A stretch of DNA of 64,000 nt from Elstera sp043721315 (GTDB lineage Bacteria; Pseudomonadota; Alphaproteobacteria; Elsterales; Elsteraceae): the NCBI GenBank assembly GCA_043721315.1, contig JAYSQZ010000017.1, positions 1 through 64,000 on the forward strand. Reading direction: 5' to 3'. Shown here in pieces: positions 8,140 to 17,265 of this stretch (position 1 is its first letter; every line of letters starts with the position of its first letter). The translations under genes were made by a program, and so were the position numbers. The notes under the pieces were generated by a model. That model did not search any database. It was not told the origin of the DNA and saw only the letters and a program-made list of their open reading frames with translations.

Positions 8140-10677
8140 ATGGAGCACCGCTATAGCGCTTCGAGAGTGGTTGCGGTTTTGGGGCCAACCAACACCGGCA
8201 AGACCTATCTCGCAATCGACCGTATGCTCGGACATGCGTCCGGCATGATCGGCTTTCCGCTGCGGCTGCTCGCCCGCGAAAACTATGACCGTATCTGCAA
8301 ACTGAAGGGCGCGGGCGCTGTCGCTCTTGTGACCGGAGAAGAGCGGATTATGCCGCCGGGCGCGCGCTGGTTCGTTTGCACCGTGGAAGCCATGCCGCTG
8401 GACCGGCGCGTGGAGTTCCTGGCTGTCGATGAAATTCAGCTTTGCACCGATTGGGAGCGCGGCCATGTGTTTACCGACCGGCTGCTGAACGCGCGCGGCC
8501 TGTCCGAAACCATGTTCCTGGGCGCTGAAACGATGAAGCCGCTGATCCAGCGCCTCATCCCCGATATCGAGATTACCACCCGCCCGCGCTTCTCCTCCCT
8601 CAGTTACACGGGGCCGAAGAAGCTGTCGCGCCTGCCGCGCCGCTCTGCCATCGTCGCGTTCTCGGCCACCGATGTGTATGCCCTGGCCGAACAGGTACGG
8701 CGCACGCGCGGCGGCTGCGCTGTCGTGCTGGGCGCCCTCTCTCCCCGCGCGCGCAACGCCCAGGTGGAGCTGTATCAAACCGGCGAAGTTGATTACATGG
8801 TCGCCACCGACGCTATCGGTATGGGCCTGAACATGGATCTCGATCATGTTGCCTTCGCGCGCATCTCCAAGTTCGACGGCCAAAGCCCGCGCCGCCTAAC
8901 CGCGCCGGAAATCGCCCAGATCGCCGGGCGCGCGGGCCGCTATATGCGCGATGGCTCGTTCGGAACCTTGCCAGAGGTGGGCGCGCTCGATACCGATTTG
9001 ATCGAGGCGATTGAAACCCACCGCTTCGATCCGATCGAGACGATCCACTGGCGCTCGACCAAACTCGATTTTCGCACCCTCGACGGCTTGCTCCGCAGTC
9101 TCGACGCGCCCCCGCCGCATCGGGCGTTGAAGCGCAAGCGCGAGGCGGAAGATCATCTCACCTTGCAAGCGATGGCAAAACTGCCCGAGGTGCGCGATGC
9201 CACCACAACTAGCCCGCGCCTGAAGCTGCTGTGGGACGTTTGCCAAATCCCCGATTTCCGCAAGAGTATGGCCGAAGCCCATGTGCGGCTGTTGCAGCAA
9301 ATCTACGGCCATCTCACTGCGCGCGGCGGCAAGCTGCCCGATAGTTGGGTGCAGGCGCAGATTGTTCGGCTCGATCGCAGCGATGGCGAGATTGATCAGC
9401 TCTCCACCCGCATCGCCTATATCCGCACCTGGACCTATATCTCCCACCGCCCGGAGTGGTTGCAGAACGCGGGCGAGTGGCAAGAGATGACGCGCGGGAT
9501 TGAAGACCGGCTTTCGGACGCGCTGCACGAAAAACTAACCCAGCGCTTCGTAGATCGGCGCGGGGCCTTTCTTATCAAGCGGCTCGACGGCAACGAAACC
9601 CTGCTGGCGGGGGTTACGGCAGACGGCGGTGTTGTCGTTGAAGGTCATCCCGTTGGGCGGCTCGACGGGTTCATCTTCTCCCCCGATGAAGACGCCGTGG
9701 GGCTGGCGGCTAAACAGTTGCTGACCGCCGCCCGCCGCTCGCTTAGTCTTGAAATCAACCGCCGCGCCGCCCTGATTGCAACGGCGGGGGACGAAGATTT
9801 TGGCCTGACGGCGGAAGGCGCTATCCTCTGGCATTATCCAGTGGCAAAGCCCGTCCCCCTCGCCCGCCTCGCGCCGGGACCGCGTTGGGGTCAACCCGGC
9901 ATTGATTTGCTGCCCTCCGATTTACTGGAGGGTGAAGCCCGTTCCCGCGTAGCCGACCGGCTCACCCGCTGGGTCCGCACGCATCTTTCCGACCGCCTCG
10001 GGCCGATCCAAGCGTTGCGGGACGCCGAGCTAACCGGGGCGGCGCGCGGCCTCGCCTTCGAGCTTGCGGAAGCGGGCGGCAGCCTCGCCCGTGCTGCCGT
10101 CACGATTGCGGTAGAGAAACTCACGAAAGCCGACCGCAGTGCGCTGGGAAAGCTGGGTGTGCGCCTTGGCACTGAAACCATCTATCTCGATGCGGTGCTG
10201 AAACCCCAGGCCATTACCCTGAAGGCTCTGCTGCATTCCATCGCCAACGGCGAGCGCCCGCCAGTCGCGGCCCCCGCTGGCCCGGCAGTGCCGCGTGATC
10301 CTAACCTTCGGAATGAGTGGTACGAGCGCCTCGGTTTCGTTGTGCTTGGCCCGCGCGTGGTGCGCGCCGATTTGGTAGAACGCCTCGCCCAAGCCGTGCG
10401 CGAGAAAGCCGCGCACGGCCCGTTTGCGGCGGATGCAAGCCTTGCCCGCCTCGCCCACTGCAACGCCGACGATCTTCCTGCCGTGCTGGCCGCTTTGGGC
10501 TATCGTGGCCGTCTTGATCCCATAATCGCCGCAGACGGAGCCGAAGAAACCTCCCGCGATCTGCGCTTCACCCGCCGCCGCCGCCGCCCACAACGGGCAC
10601 CGGCGCGGCCAACCCCAGGGATTTCTTCCCCCGATTCACCGTTCGCGAAATTAAGGGAGATGGTCCTGATCCCATGA
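8140..10677 (+). CDS. SUV3-like DExH RNA helicase
   Basis: Superfamily 2 helicase resembling mitochondrial SUV3, a degradosome helicase. Walker A is GPTNTGKT (residues 15-22), motif II is DEIQ (97-100), motif III-like is FSAT (174-177), and motif VI is QIAGRAGR (260-267). The long C-terminal half (845 aa in total) carries the SUV3-type extension and ends in a basic RRRRRPQRAPAR-like tail suited to RNA binding. Expected role: ATP-driven unwinding of structured RNA during decay or ribosome maturation. The stop overlaps the start of an S4 RNA-binding protein by 4 bp (ATGA), so the two are probably co-translated and act on RNA together. Confidence 0.9.
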   Translation: MEHRYSASRVVAVLGPTNTGKTYLAIDRMLGHASGMIGFPLRLLARENYDRICKLKGAGAVALVTGEERIMPPGARWFVCTVEAMPLDRRVEFLAVDEIQLCTDWERGHVFTDRLLNARGLSETMFLGAETMKPLIQRLIPDIEITTRPRFSSLSYTGPKKLSRLPRRSAIVAFSATDVYALAEQVRRTRGGCAVVLGALSPRARNAQVELYQTGEVDYMVATDAIGMGLNMDLDHVAFARISKFDGQSPRRLTAPEIAQIAGRAGRYMRDGSFGTLPEVGALDTDLIEAIETHRFDPIETIHWRSTKLDFRTLDGLLRSLDAPPPHRALKRKREAEDHLTLQAMAKLPEVRDATTTSPRLKLLWDVCQIPDFRKSMAEAHVRLLQQIYGHLTARGGKLPDSWVQAQIVRLDRSDGEIDQLSTRIAYIRTWTYISHRPEWLQNAGEWQEMTRGIEDRLSDALHEKLTQRFVDRRGAFLIKRLDGNETLLAGVTADGGVVVEGHPVGRLDGFIFSPDEDAVGLAAKQLLTAARRSLSLEINRRAALIATAGDEDFGLTAEGAILWHYPVAKPVPLARLAPGPRWGQPGIDLLPSDLLEGEARSRVADRLTRWVRTHLSDRLGPIQALRDAELTGAARGLAFELAEAGGSLARAAVTIAVEKLTKADRSALGKLGVRLGTETIYLDAVLKPQAITLKALLHSIANGERPPVAAPAGPAVPRDPNLRNEWYERLGFVVLGPRVVRADLVERLAQAVREKAAHGPFAADASLARLAHCNADDLPAVLAALGYRGRLDPIIAADGAEETSRDLRFTRRRRRPQRAPARPTPGISSPDSPFAKLREMVLIP

Positions 10678-10967
10678 CAAGTTTCCACACCCCCCACCCT
10701 GCACTCGGTATGCGGCTCGATAAGTTTCTGTGGGCCGCGCGATTTTTCAAAAGCCGCACCTGCGCGGCGGGATTGCTGAAGGAGGGAAGGGTTCGCGTGA
10801 ACCGGAGGCTTGTCGATAAGGCGCACATCACCGTGCGCGTGGGCGACGTACTCACCTTCCCCCAGGCTGACCGCATCCGCGTGGTTCGCGTGGTCGCGCT
10901 AGACGAACAACGCGGACCCGCCCCGGTGGCGCAAACGCTGTATGAGGATTTGGCGGATAGCAGATAA
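10674..10967 (+). CDS. S4-domain RNA-binding protein, HslR (Hsp15)-like
   Basis: 97-residue protein consisting mainly of one S4 domain (MRLDKFLWAARFFKSRTCAA at 13-32, then GRVRVNRRL). E. coli Hsp15 binds nascent chain-50S complexes released by abortive translation, and this homologue may do likewise. Translation starts at the ATG overlapping the helicase stop; an internal ATG (residue 13) just before the S4 motif is a possible alternative. The pairing helicase then S4 protein is common in alphaproteobacteria. Confidence 0.85.
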   Translation: MTSFHTPHPALGMRLDKFLWAARFFKSRTCAAGLLKEGRVRVNRRLVDKAHITVRVGDVLTFPQADRIRVVRVVALDEQRGPAPVAQTLYEDLADSR

Positions 10968-11212
10968 GGATATCTCTTAAAAAGGCTGATGCACTGTAGC
11001 GCGGGCGCGCGTGTTACTTTTTGCTAGCCGTCCGCCCGAAAAAAAAGCATATCCACCTCACGCCGAATTGCTTCACTCTGTCGCAGGCCGTGTTATAAAT
11101 CGGAAAGAAAACGCAACCAAAACGCACGATGCTGAAGAAGAAAACTCGGCTCGAAGCACGCCCGACGGGGTTGCGGCACCCTTCCCCGCCCGCCCCGCAC
11201 CAGGAGGAAACG

Positions 11213-14200
11213 ATGGGCTTACAGACTGAAGCGTTGCGTACTCAGGTTCTCGAAGCGGTTGCAGCCCGGCTGGAAGGCGATCTTGCCACCTTCTCCCGCG
11301 CGCTCTTTAGTGGCCTCTCGCGCCCCGATTTATCGGCGCGGACCCCCGAAGATCTCGTCGCCTGTGCCCGCTCGCTCTGGGATTTTGCCGAGCAGCGCCC
11401 GTTAGGGGAGGCAAAAGTGCGCGTGGTGCGCCCCGATCCGCGCAGCAGTGCTTGGCTGGGAACGCCGATTTTGGTGGAAATCGTCAACGACGATATGCCC
11501 TTCCTGGTCGATACGGTCACGAGCGCGCTTTCGACCGGGCAGTTGGCTGCCGACCTGACCGTCGATATTCTGCTGCATCCCATCGTGCGCGTTACCCGCG
11601 ACGCTGCGGGCAAGCGCACCGCTTATGGCGACGGCAAGGCCGAATCGCTCATGCAAATCGGCTTAGGCGGCACAGTGGAAGATGAAGACTTCCCGGCCAT
11701 CGAAGCCTCGCTCACTCAAGCGCTGAACGATACGCGCCTTGCGGTCAGTGATTGGAAAGCAATGCTGCATCGACTGTCGGTGATCACGGCAGAGTTAGAT
11801 GACCCAGCCCTAGCCTCCGCCCCGATCAGCGCGGGGGAAGTGGAAGAAACCAAAGCCTTCCTAACCTGGCTTACCGACAATCACATGACGCTGCTGGGCT
11901 ACCGGGAGTATGTGCTGGAGACGGTAAACGGGGAGCAGATGCTGAAAGTTACGGAGGACAGCGGCCTCGGCATTCTGCGCGATCCCAATGTGTCGATTTT
12001 TGACGGGGTTCGCACACTCTCGGCCCTGCCACCGGAAGTGCGCGCGTTCCTCGAATCACCAACGCTGCTGACCGTGACCAAAGCCAATCAGCGCGCCACA
12101 GTGCATCGGCCCGTGCATATGGACGTAGTGTCGATCAAAAAGCTCGATTCCACGGGCAAAGTGATTGCGGAACGCCGCTTCGTTGGCCTGTTCACGGGGC
12201 GCGTTTATAACGACAGCCCGAGCACTATGCCGGTGCTGCGCCAGAAGATCGAGCATGTAGTCAGCCACGCCGGGCTTGCCCCCAACAGCCACGACGGTAA
12301 AGCCCTGCTGCAAATTCTCGAAACCTACCCGCGCGATGAGCTGTTTCAGATTGATCCGCAGGAGTTATTCGAGACGGCAATGGCCGTGCTGCAACTGCAA
12401 GACCGCCGCCGTATTGCGCTCTTCACGCGGCGCGACCCGTTTGCGCGCTATGTGTCCTGCCTCGTTTATATCCCGCGTGATCGCTACGATAATGCCTTGC
12501 GCGAGCGCTTCCATGCGATTCTTGCAGAAGACATTGGCGGGCGCATTTCAGCCTCCTACATCCAACTGTCCGAATCGCCGCTCGCGCGCCTGCACATCAT
12601 CGTGAAGACCAGCCGCGAGGATGGGCGCGAGTTCGATAATGCCGAGATCGAGCGCCGCTTGGTGGAGGCCGGGCGCGGTTGGGTCGATCAGATCCAATCG
12701 GCCCTAGGGCGCATCACCCCGCCCGTTGGCACTACACGCGGCGGTTTGCTGCGGCGGTTTCTCAACGCCTTCCCCGTCGCCTACCGCGAAAAATTCACCG
12801 GCGACGACGCCGTGGCCGATATTCCGCGCGTTCTGCACAGCGGTGATGGTGAAACGGTTTTCTGGCTCTATCGCCGCCCGGACGCTGCCGATACCGACCT
12901 GAGTTTCAAGATTTTCCGCACGGGCCAGCCGATCGCTCTGTCGGACGTGCTGCCGATGTTGGAAAACCGGGGCCTGCGCGTGCTCAGTGAAACCCCCTTC
13001 AAACTGCGCCCGCTCCACGCCGACGGCCAACCGGCTCCGCGCGTGTGGCTGCATGATTTCGACGTGCAGGTGCAAGATAAGCGCCCAGTTTCCCTCGATG
13101 ATAGCCGGGAGCGTTTCCATACAGCCTTTGCTGCCACCTGGAGTGGCCGGGCGGAAGATGATGGCTTCAACCGCCTCGTGCTGTCGGCGGGGCTTGATTG
13201 GCGCGAAGTGGTTATTCTGCGCGCCTATGCCAAATATCTGAAGCAGGCGGGGCTAACCTATAGCCAGAGCTATCTTGAACAAGCGCTTGCCAATCAATCG
13301 GCGCTTACGTCCCTGTTGGTGGCGCTGTTCCACGCCCGCTTCAACCCGGCAACCGCCGACGAAGTGCGCGCGGCGGGAATCATTGTCGAGATCGAACACG
13401 CGCTGGATGCCGTGACCGCCCTCGATGAAGACCGGATTTTGCGGCGCTATCTGAACCTCATCCTCGTCACCTTACGCACCAACTTCTATCAAGTTGGCGC
13501 CGACGGTTTGCCGAAAGCCTATGTGAGTTTCAAGCTGGAGAGCAGCCGGATCGACGATCTGCCGAAACCCCGCCCACTTTACGAAATCTGGGTTTATTCG
13601 CCCGATGTGGAGGCCGTGCATTTGCGCGGTGGTAAAGTGGCGCGCGGCGGCATTCGCTGGTCGGATCGGCGGGAAGATTTTCGCACGGAAATTCTGGGCC
13701 TGCTGAAAGCGCAAACGGTGAAAAACGCCGTGATCGTGCCTGTCGGCTCGAAAGGCGGCTTCTTCGTCAAACGCCCGTTGCCGCCCGAAGCGGGCCGCCC
13801 GGCAGTGCTGGCCCACGCCATCGAATGCTATAAAACCATGATGCGCGGGTTACTGGATATTACCGACAACCGCATTGATGGCGCGATTGTGCCGCCGCCG
13901 AACGTGGTGCGCCATGATCCCGACGATCCCTATTTAGTGGTCGCGGCGGATAAAGGCACGGCGACCTTCTCGGACATCGCCAATGGCGTCAGCCGCGATT
14001 ATGGCTTTTGGCTGGACGATGCTTTCGCCTCGGGCGGCTCTGCGGGCTACGATCATAAGGCCCTCGGCATTACCGCGCGCGGTGCGTGGGTTGCCGTGGA
14101 GCGGCACTTGCGCGAAGCTGGGATTGATCTGCGCCAGCAGGAAATCTCCGTCATCGGCATCGGCGATATGGCGGGCGACGTGTTCGGCAACGGCTTGATC

Positions 14201-15946
14201 CACTCGGACAAGCTGCGACTGGTTGGCGCGTTCAACCATATGCATATTTTTATCGACCCGAACCCCGATGCCGCGCGGACGTTTGAAGAGCGCAAGCGCC
14301 TCTTCGCGCTGCCAAGCTCCACCTGGAAAGATTACGACACCGCGCTGATGTCTAAGGGCGGTGCGATTTTCGAGCGCTCGGCCAAAATCTTGAAGCTCAC
14401 GCCGGAAATCAGGGCGCTGTTCGGAATCGAGCGGGAGCAAGTGACCCCCGCCGATCTTATTCAGGCGATGCTACGCGCCCAAACCGATCTGCTGTGGTTC
14501 GGCGGTATCGGCACCTATATCAAGGCCCAGGACGAAAATAACGCCGGTGTCGGCGACCGTGCTAACGACGCGCTTCGTATCGACGGGCGCGAGTTGCGGG
14601 CGCGCGTCATCGGCGAAGGCGCGAACCTGGGGGCTACTCAACGCGGGCGTATCGAAGCGGCGCTGGCGGGAGTACGGCTCAATACCGACGCGATTGATAA
14701 TTCCGCCGGGGTCGATTGCTCCGACCATGAAGTGAATATCAAAATCCTGCTTGGCGATCCGGTACAGCGCGGGGACTTAGATATTGCGGGCCGCGATACG
14801 CTGGTGGCCAGCATGTCTACCGAAGTTTGCGATCATGTGTTGCGGGACAACTACCTGCAAACTTTCGCCCTTTCCGCCGCCCAGTATGAAGGGGCTGACT
14901 ATATCGACACCGCCCGCCGCTTGATGGGCCGACTGGAAAAAGAGGTAGCGTTGGACCGCAGCCTTGAAAGCCTGCCCAATACCGCGCAACTGGATGCCCG
15001 CCGCGCGGCGGGGCTGGCGCTGGTGCGCCCAGAACTCGCGCCGCTGCTCGCGTGGTCCAAAATCGCGGTTTATAACAAGCTGCTACCCTTGGCGGTGATC
15101 GACGATCCGGCCCTAACCGACGATCTCATCGGCTATTTCCCGCCCGTGCTGGGCGAGAGCTACCGGGACGTGATTTTGCGGCATGGCTTGCGCCGGGAAA
15201 TCATCGCAACCGTGCTGACCAATGAAATGGTTAATCGCGGCGGGATTGCCCTGTTCTCAGACCTTGAGGCCGAAACCGGGGCCAGTATCGGCGACCTTAC
15301 CCGCGCCTATGCTATTGCGCGCGGCGTGCTCGACCTGCCAAGCCTGTGGGCATCTATTGAAGCGCTGGATGGGCATGGCCCCGCAACCGATCAACTGGCG
15401 CTCTATCGCGCCAGTTCCAAAGCCCTGGAAGCCGCGATGCGCTGGATTTTGCGCCAATCGCTGCCCGGTAGCATCGACGACGCGCTGACCGCGCTTAGTC
15501 CGGCGGTTGCGCGGTTGCGTGATGGTCTTACCCGCGACGACAGCGTGGCGGGCCGGGTAGCCTTTCTCGGGCAGTTGGTGCAGCGGCTCGACGTGCTAGC
15601 GGTCGCGGAAGCCGCCGGAGTTGACATCGACCGCGCCAGCGCCGCGTTCGCCGCCGCAGGCCAACGCTTGGGCTTCGACGGTTTGCGCGCCGCCGTGGCC
15701 TCGGCTCCCGCAGGAGACGGCTGGACACGGGCGGCGCTGACAGGGCTTGCGGGCGATTTTGCCCGCCTGCACGAAACCATCGCCCGCAGCGCCCTCGCCC
15801 ATTCCGGTGGATTGGATGGCTGGTTGGCCGAACGCGGTGATAGCCTAAAAGCCGCCGACAGCCTGCTGGCGGACCTTGCGGCCCAACCGGGTGCCGACCT
15901 TGCCCGACTCACCGTGGCCGAGCGAGCGTTGCGGGCGTTGACATAG
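11213..15946 (+). CDS. gdhB: NAD-specific glutamate dehydrogenase, 180-kDa class
   Basis: Very large (1577 aa) enzyme that oxidises glutamate to 2-oxoglutarate and ammonia with NAD+, mainly catabolic. The length and the N-terminal regulatory half followed by a catalytic core and C-terminal extension match this class. Core segments visible include RGGIRWSDRREDFRTE, a glycine-rich substrate-binding SKGGFFVK lysine motif, VISVIGIGDMAGDVFGNG-like nucleotide-binding residues, and GEGANLG. The start is placed at MGLQTEALRT because AGGAGGAAACG precedes it; an upstream in-frame ATG 84 bp earlier has no ribosome site. The gene stands alone, with a hairpin terminator after it. No interruption of the frame is seen. 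Confidence 0.95.
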   Translation: MGLQTEALRTQVLEAVAARLEGDLATFSRALFSGLSRPDLSARTPEDLVACARSLWDFAEQRPLGEAKVRVVRPDPRSSAWLGTPILVEIVNDDMPFLVDTVTSALSTGQLAADLTVDILLHPIVRVTRDAAGKRTAYGDGKAESLMQIGLGGTVEDEDFPAIEASLTQALNDTRLAVSDWKAMLHRLSVITAELDDPALASAPISAGEVEETKAFLTWLTDNHMTLLGYREYVLETVNGEQMLKVTEDSGLGILRDPNVSIFDGVRTLSALPPEVRAFLESPTLLTVTKANQRATVHRPVHMDVVSIKKLDSTGKVIAERRFVGLFTGRVYNDSPSTMPVLRQKIEHVVSHAGLAPNSHDGKALLQILETYPRDELFQIDPQELFETAMAVLQLQDRRRIALFTRRDPFARYVSCLVYIPRDRYDNALRERFHAILAEDIGGRISASYIQLSESPLARLHIIVKTSREDGREFDNAEIERRLVEAGRGWVDQIQSALGRITPPVGTTRGGLLRRFLNAFPVAYREKFTGDDAVADIPRVLHSGDGETVFWLYRRPDAADTDLSFKIFRTGQPIALSDVLPMLENRGLRVLSETPFKLRPLHADGQPAPRVWLHDFDVQVQDKRPVSLDDSRERFHTAFAATWSGRAEDDGFNRLVLSAGLDWREVVILRAYAKYLKQAGLTYSQSYLEQALANQSALTSLLVALFHARFNPATADEVRAAGIIVEIEHALDAVTALDEDRILRRYLNLILVTLRTNFYQVGADGLPKAYVSFKLESSRIDDLPKPRPLYEIWVYSPDVEAVHLRGGKVARGGIRWSDRREDFRTEILGLLKAQTVKNAVIVPVGSKGGFFVKRPLPPEAGRPAVLAHAIECYKTMMRGLLDITDNRIDGAIVPPPNVVRHDPDDPYLVVAADKGTATFSDIANGVSRDYGFWLDDAFASGGSAGYDHKALGITARGAWVAVERHLREAGIDLRQQEISVIGIGDMAGDVFGNGLIHSDKLRLVGAFNHMHIFIDPNPDAARTFEERKRLFALPSSTWKDYDTALMSKGGAIFERSAKILKLTPEIRALFGIEREQVTPADLIQAMLRAQTDLLWFGGIGTYIKAQDENNAGVGDRANDALRIDGRELRARVIGEGANLGATQRGRIEAALAGVRLNTDAIDNSAGVDCSDHEVNIKILLGDPVQRGDLDIAGRDTLVASMSTEVCDHVLRDNYLQTFALSAAQYEGADYIDTARRLMGRLEKEVALDRSLESLPNTAQLDARRAAGLALVRPELAPLLAWSKIAVYNKLLPLAVIDDPALTDDLIGYFPPVLGESYRDVILRHGLRREIIATVLTNEMVNRGGIALFSDLEAETGASIGDLTRAYAIARGVLDLPSLWASIEALDGHGPATDQLALYRASSKALEAAMRWILRQSLPGSIDDALTALSPAVARLRDGLTRDDSVAGRVAFLGQLVQRLDVLAVAEAAGVDIDRASAAFAAAGQRLGFDGLRAAVASAPAGDGWTRAALTGLAGDFARLHETIARSALAHSGGLDGWLAERGDSLKAADSLLADLAAQPGADLARLTVAERALRALT

Positions 15947-15971
15947 CCGCAGGTAGCCCATTCGCATCAAG

Positions 15972-16014
15972 ATCTGAGTCGAATCCAGGCAATAGGGTTT
16001 GACTCAGATTTTAA
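15972..16014 (+). terminator. Intrinsic terminator after the glutamate dehydrogenase gene
   Basis: Arms ATCTGAGTCGAA and TTTGACTCAGAT (one mismatch) enclose a 15-base loop and are followed by TTTTAA, 26 bp after the stop codon. Confidence 0.65.
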
Positions 16015-16066
16015 CTCAGAGAGCGGATGACAGCGGCGCTCGCCCGGCGAGGGCTAAAATAAAGAG

Positions 16067-16102
16067 AGAGCATCGTGCGTCATGGTTGACGCACGATGCT
16101 CT
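16067..16102. repeat. Perfect 16-bp hairpin with AGAGC ends
   Basis: AGAGCATCGTGCGTCA and its exact complement flank the 4-base loop TGGT. No T-run follows on the plus strand. The AGAGC/GCTCT ends and the 16-bp stem with 4-base loop match the hairpin at 48078-48113 although the inner stem sequence differs. It lies between the glutamate dehydrogenase terminator and the betaine-transport operon. The rest of this 239-bp gap (15947-16185) shows no gene. Confidence 0.8.
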
Positions 16103-16185
16103 AGCCTAACGACGACCGTAGATTTGCCGTAATACGACAACGACAAATCGAATTCCAAAACCGTTGCAAGAACAGGGGATATGAA

Positions 16186-17091
16186 ATGTTAAAACCTATG
16201 CTTATGGGAGCACTTCTTGCCGTAACGTCATTTTCTGTTTTTGCGAAAGATGTTATTGTATCTTCTAAAATTGACACAGAAGGGGGTTTATTAGGGAATG
16301 TGATTTTTCTAGCCCTTCAAGCGAATGGTGTTGGTGTTACAGATCGAATTTCTCTTGGCGGAACACCAGTTGTTCGCAAAGCCCTTACGTCAGGCGAAAT
16401 TGATATTTACCCCGAGTATACTGGGAATGCCGCCTTCTTTTTCGATAAGCCTGCCGACGACTCGTGGCGCGACATGAAAAAGGGCTATGAGCTTGCAAAG
16501 AAGCTCGATTACGACGCCAACAAAATCGTTTGGCTACCCAATGCACCCGCAAACAATACCTGGGCACTTGCAATTCGCAAAGAAATCGCAATCTCTAATA
16601 AAATCAATACTATGAGTGACTTCGGAAAATGGGTTGCGGGTGGTGGCAAAGTTAAGTTAATCGCTTCAACCGAGTTCGTTACTTCGGCGGGCGCACTTCC
16701 TGCCTTCCAGACAACTTATGCATTTTCGATGAAGCCTGAGCAAATGGTTGTTTTATCAGGGGGCGATACGGCAGCAACGATTAAAGCCGCCGCCGATCAA
16801 ACCAACGGCGTCAATACTGCCATGGTTTATGGTACCGATGGGGCCATTGAACCCGCAGGTCTTGTCGTGATGGGCGACGATAAAAATGTTCAGCAAGTGT
16901 ATGCTCCTGCCCCGCTCGTACGTGAAGCGGTGCTGAAGGCAAACCCGAAGATTGCTGAAATTCTAGCGCCGGTTTTTGCAAAACTCGACGGCGACATGCT
17001 GCGTAAGCTAAACGCGCGCATTCAAGTAGAGGGCGAAACAAGCCGGGCCGTCGCGAAATCCTTCTTAACCTCGAGCGGCTTTATAAAATAG
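16186..17091 (+). CDS. osmF: Glycine betaine/osmoprotectant-binding protein (OsmF/YehZ-like)
   Basis: Periplasmic binding protein of an OsmF-type ABC importer for quaternary ammonium compounds. A signal peptide of about 20 residues ends FSVFA-KDV. Family features include VSSKIDTEGGLLGNV near the N-terminus, GEIDIYPEYTGNA (about 70-82) and the closing segment VYGTDGAIEPAGLVV. Length (301 aa) and the order binding protein-permease-ATPase-permease match E. coli yehZYXW. AGGGGATATGAA precedes the ATG. Codon use is clearly more AT-rich than flanking genes, suggesting transfer. A two-hairpin repeat follows the stop codon and separates it from the permease. Confidence 0.88.
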   Translation: MLKPMLMGALLAVTSFSVFAKDVIVSSKIDTEGGLLGNVIFLALQANGVGVTDRISLGGTPVVRKALTSGEIDIYPEYTGNAAFFFDKPADDSWRDMKKGYELAKKLDYDANKIVWLPNAPANNTWALAIRKEIAISNKINTMSDFGKWVAGGGKVKLIASTEFVTSAGALPAFQTTYAFSMKPEQMVVLSGGDTAATIKAAADQTNGVNTAMVYGTDGAIEPAGLVVMGDDKNVQQVYAPAPLVREAVLKANPKIAEILAPVFAKLDGDMLRKLNARIQVEGETSRAVAKSFLTSSGFIK

Positions 17092-17101
17092 CCTTTCTGC
17101 C

Positions 17102-17205
17102 AGAGCAAATCCCGAGCGGGTGGGATCACCCGCGACGACGAATTTGCTAAAAAACAAAGAGTTAGAGCGTTTATCGTGAGCCAAAGCGAACGATAAACGC
17201 TCTAA
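17102..17205 (+). repeat. Two-hairpin intergenic repeat, best-preserved copy (copy 2)
   Basis: Hairpin A has an outer stem AGCAAAT (17104-17110)/ATTTGCT (17142-17148) and an inner stem GCGGGTG/CACCCGC with loop GGAT. Hairpin B is a perfect 16-bp stem TTAGAGCGTTTATCGT (17162-17177)/ACGATAAACGCTCTAA (17190-17205) with a 12-base loop. The spacer is AAAAAACAAAGAG. It lies 10 bp after the binding-protein stop and 60 bp before the permease start. No T-run follows, so it is more likely an mRNA-stabilising or transcription-attenuating element than a full terminator. Confidence 0.9.
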
Positions 17206-17265
17206 TAACCGTACCATATCGACGGGGAGTAAGGTCACTTACTCCCAATCTGGGAGGTATTGCCT

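Noticed and set aside
7993..9528. Two minus-strand open frames (296 and 210 codons) across the helicase 5' half
   Set aside because: Antisense to the intact SUV3-like helicase; low-complexity composition and no domain.
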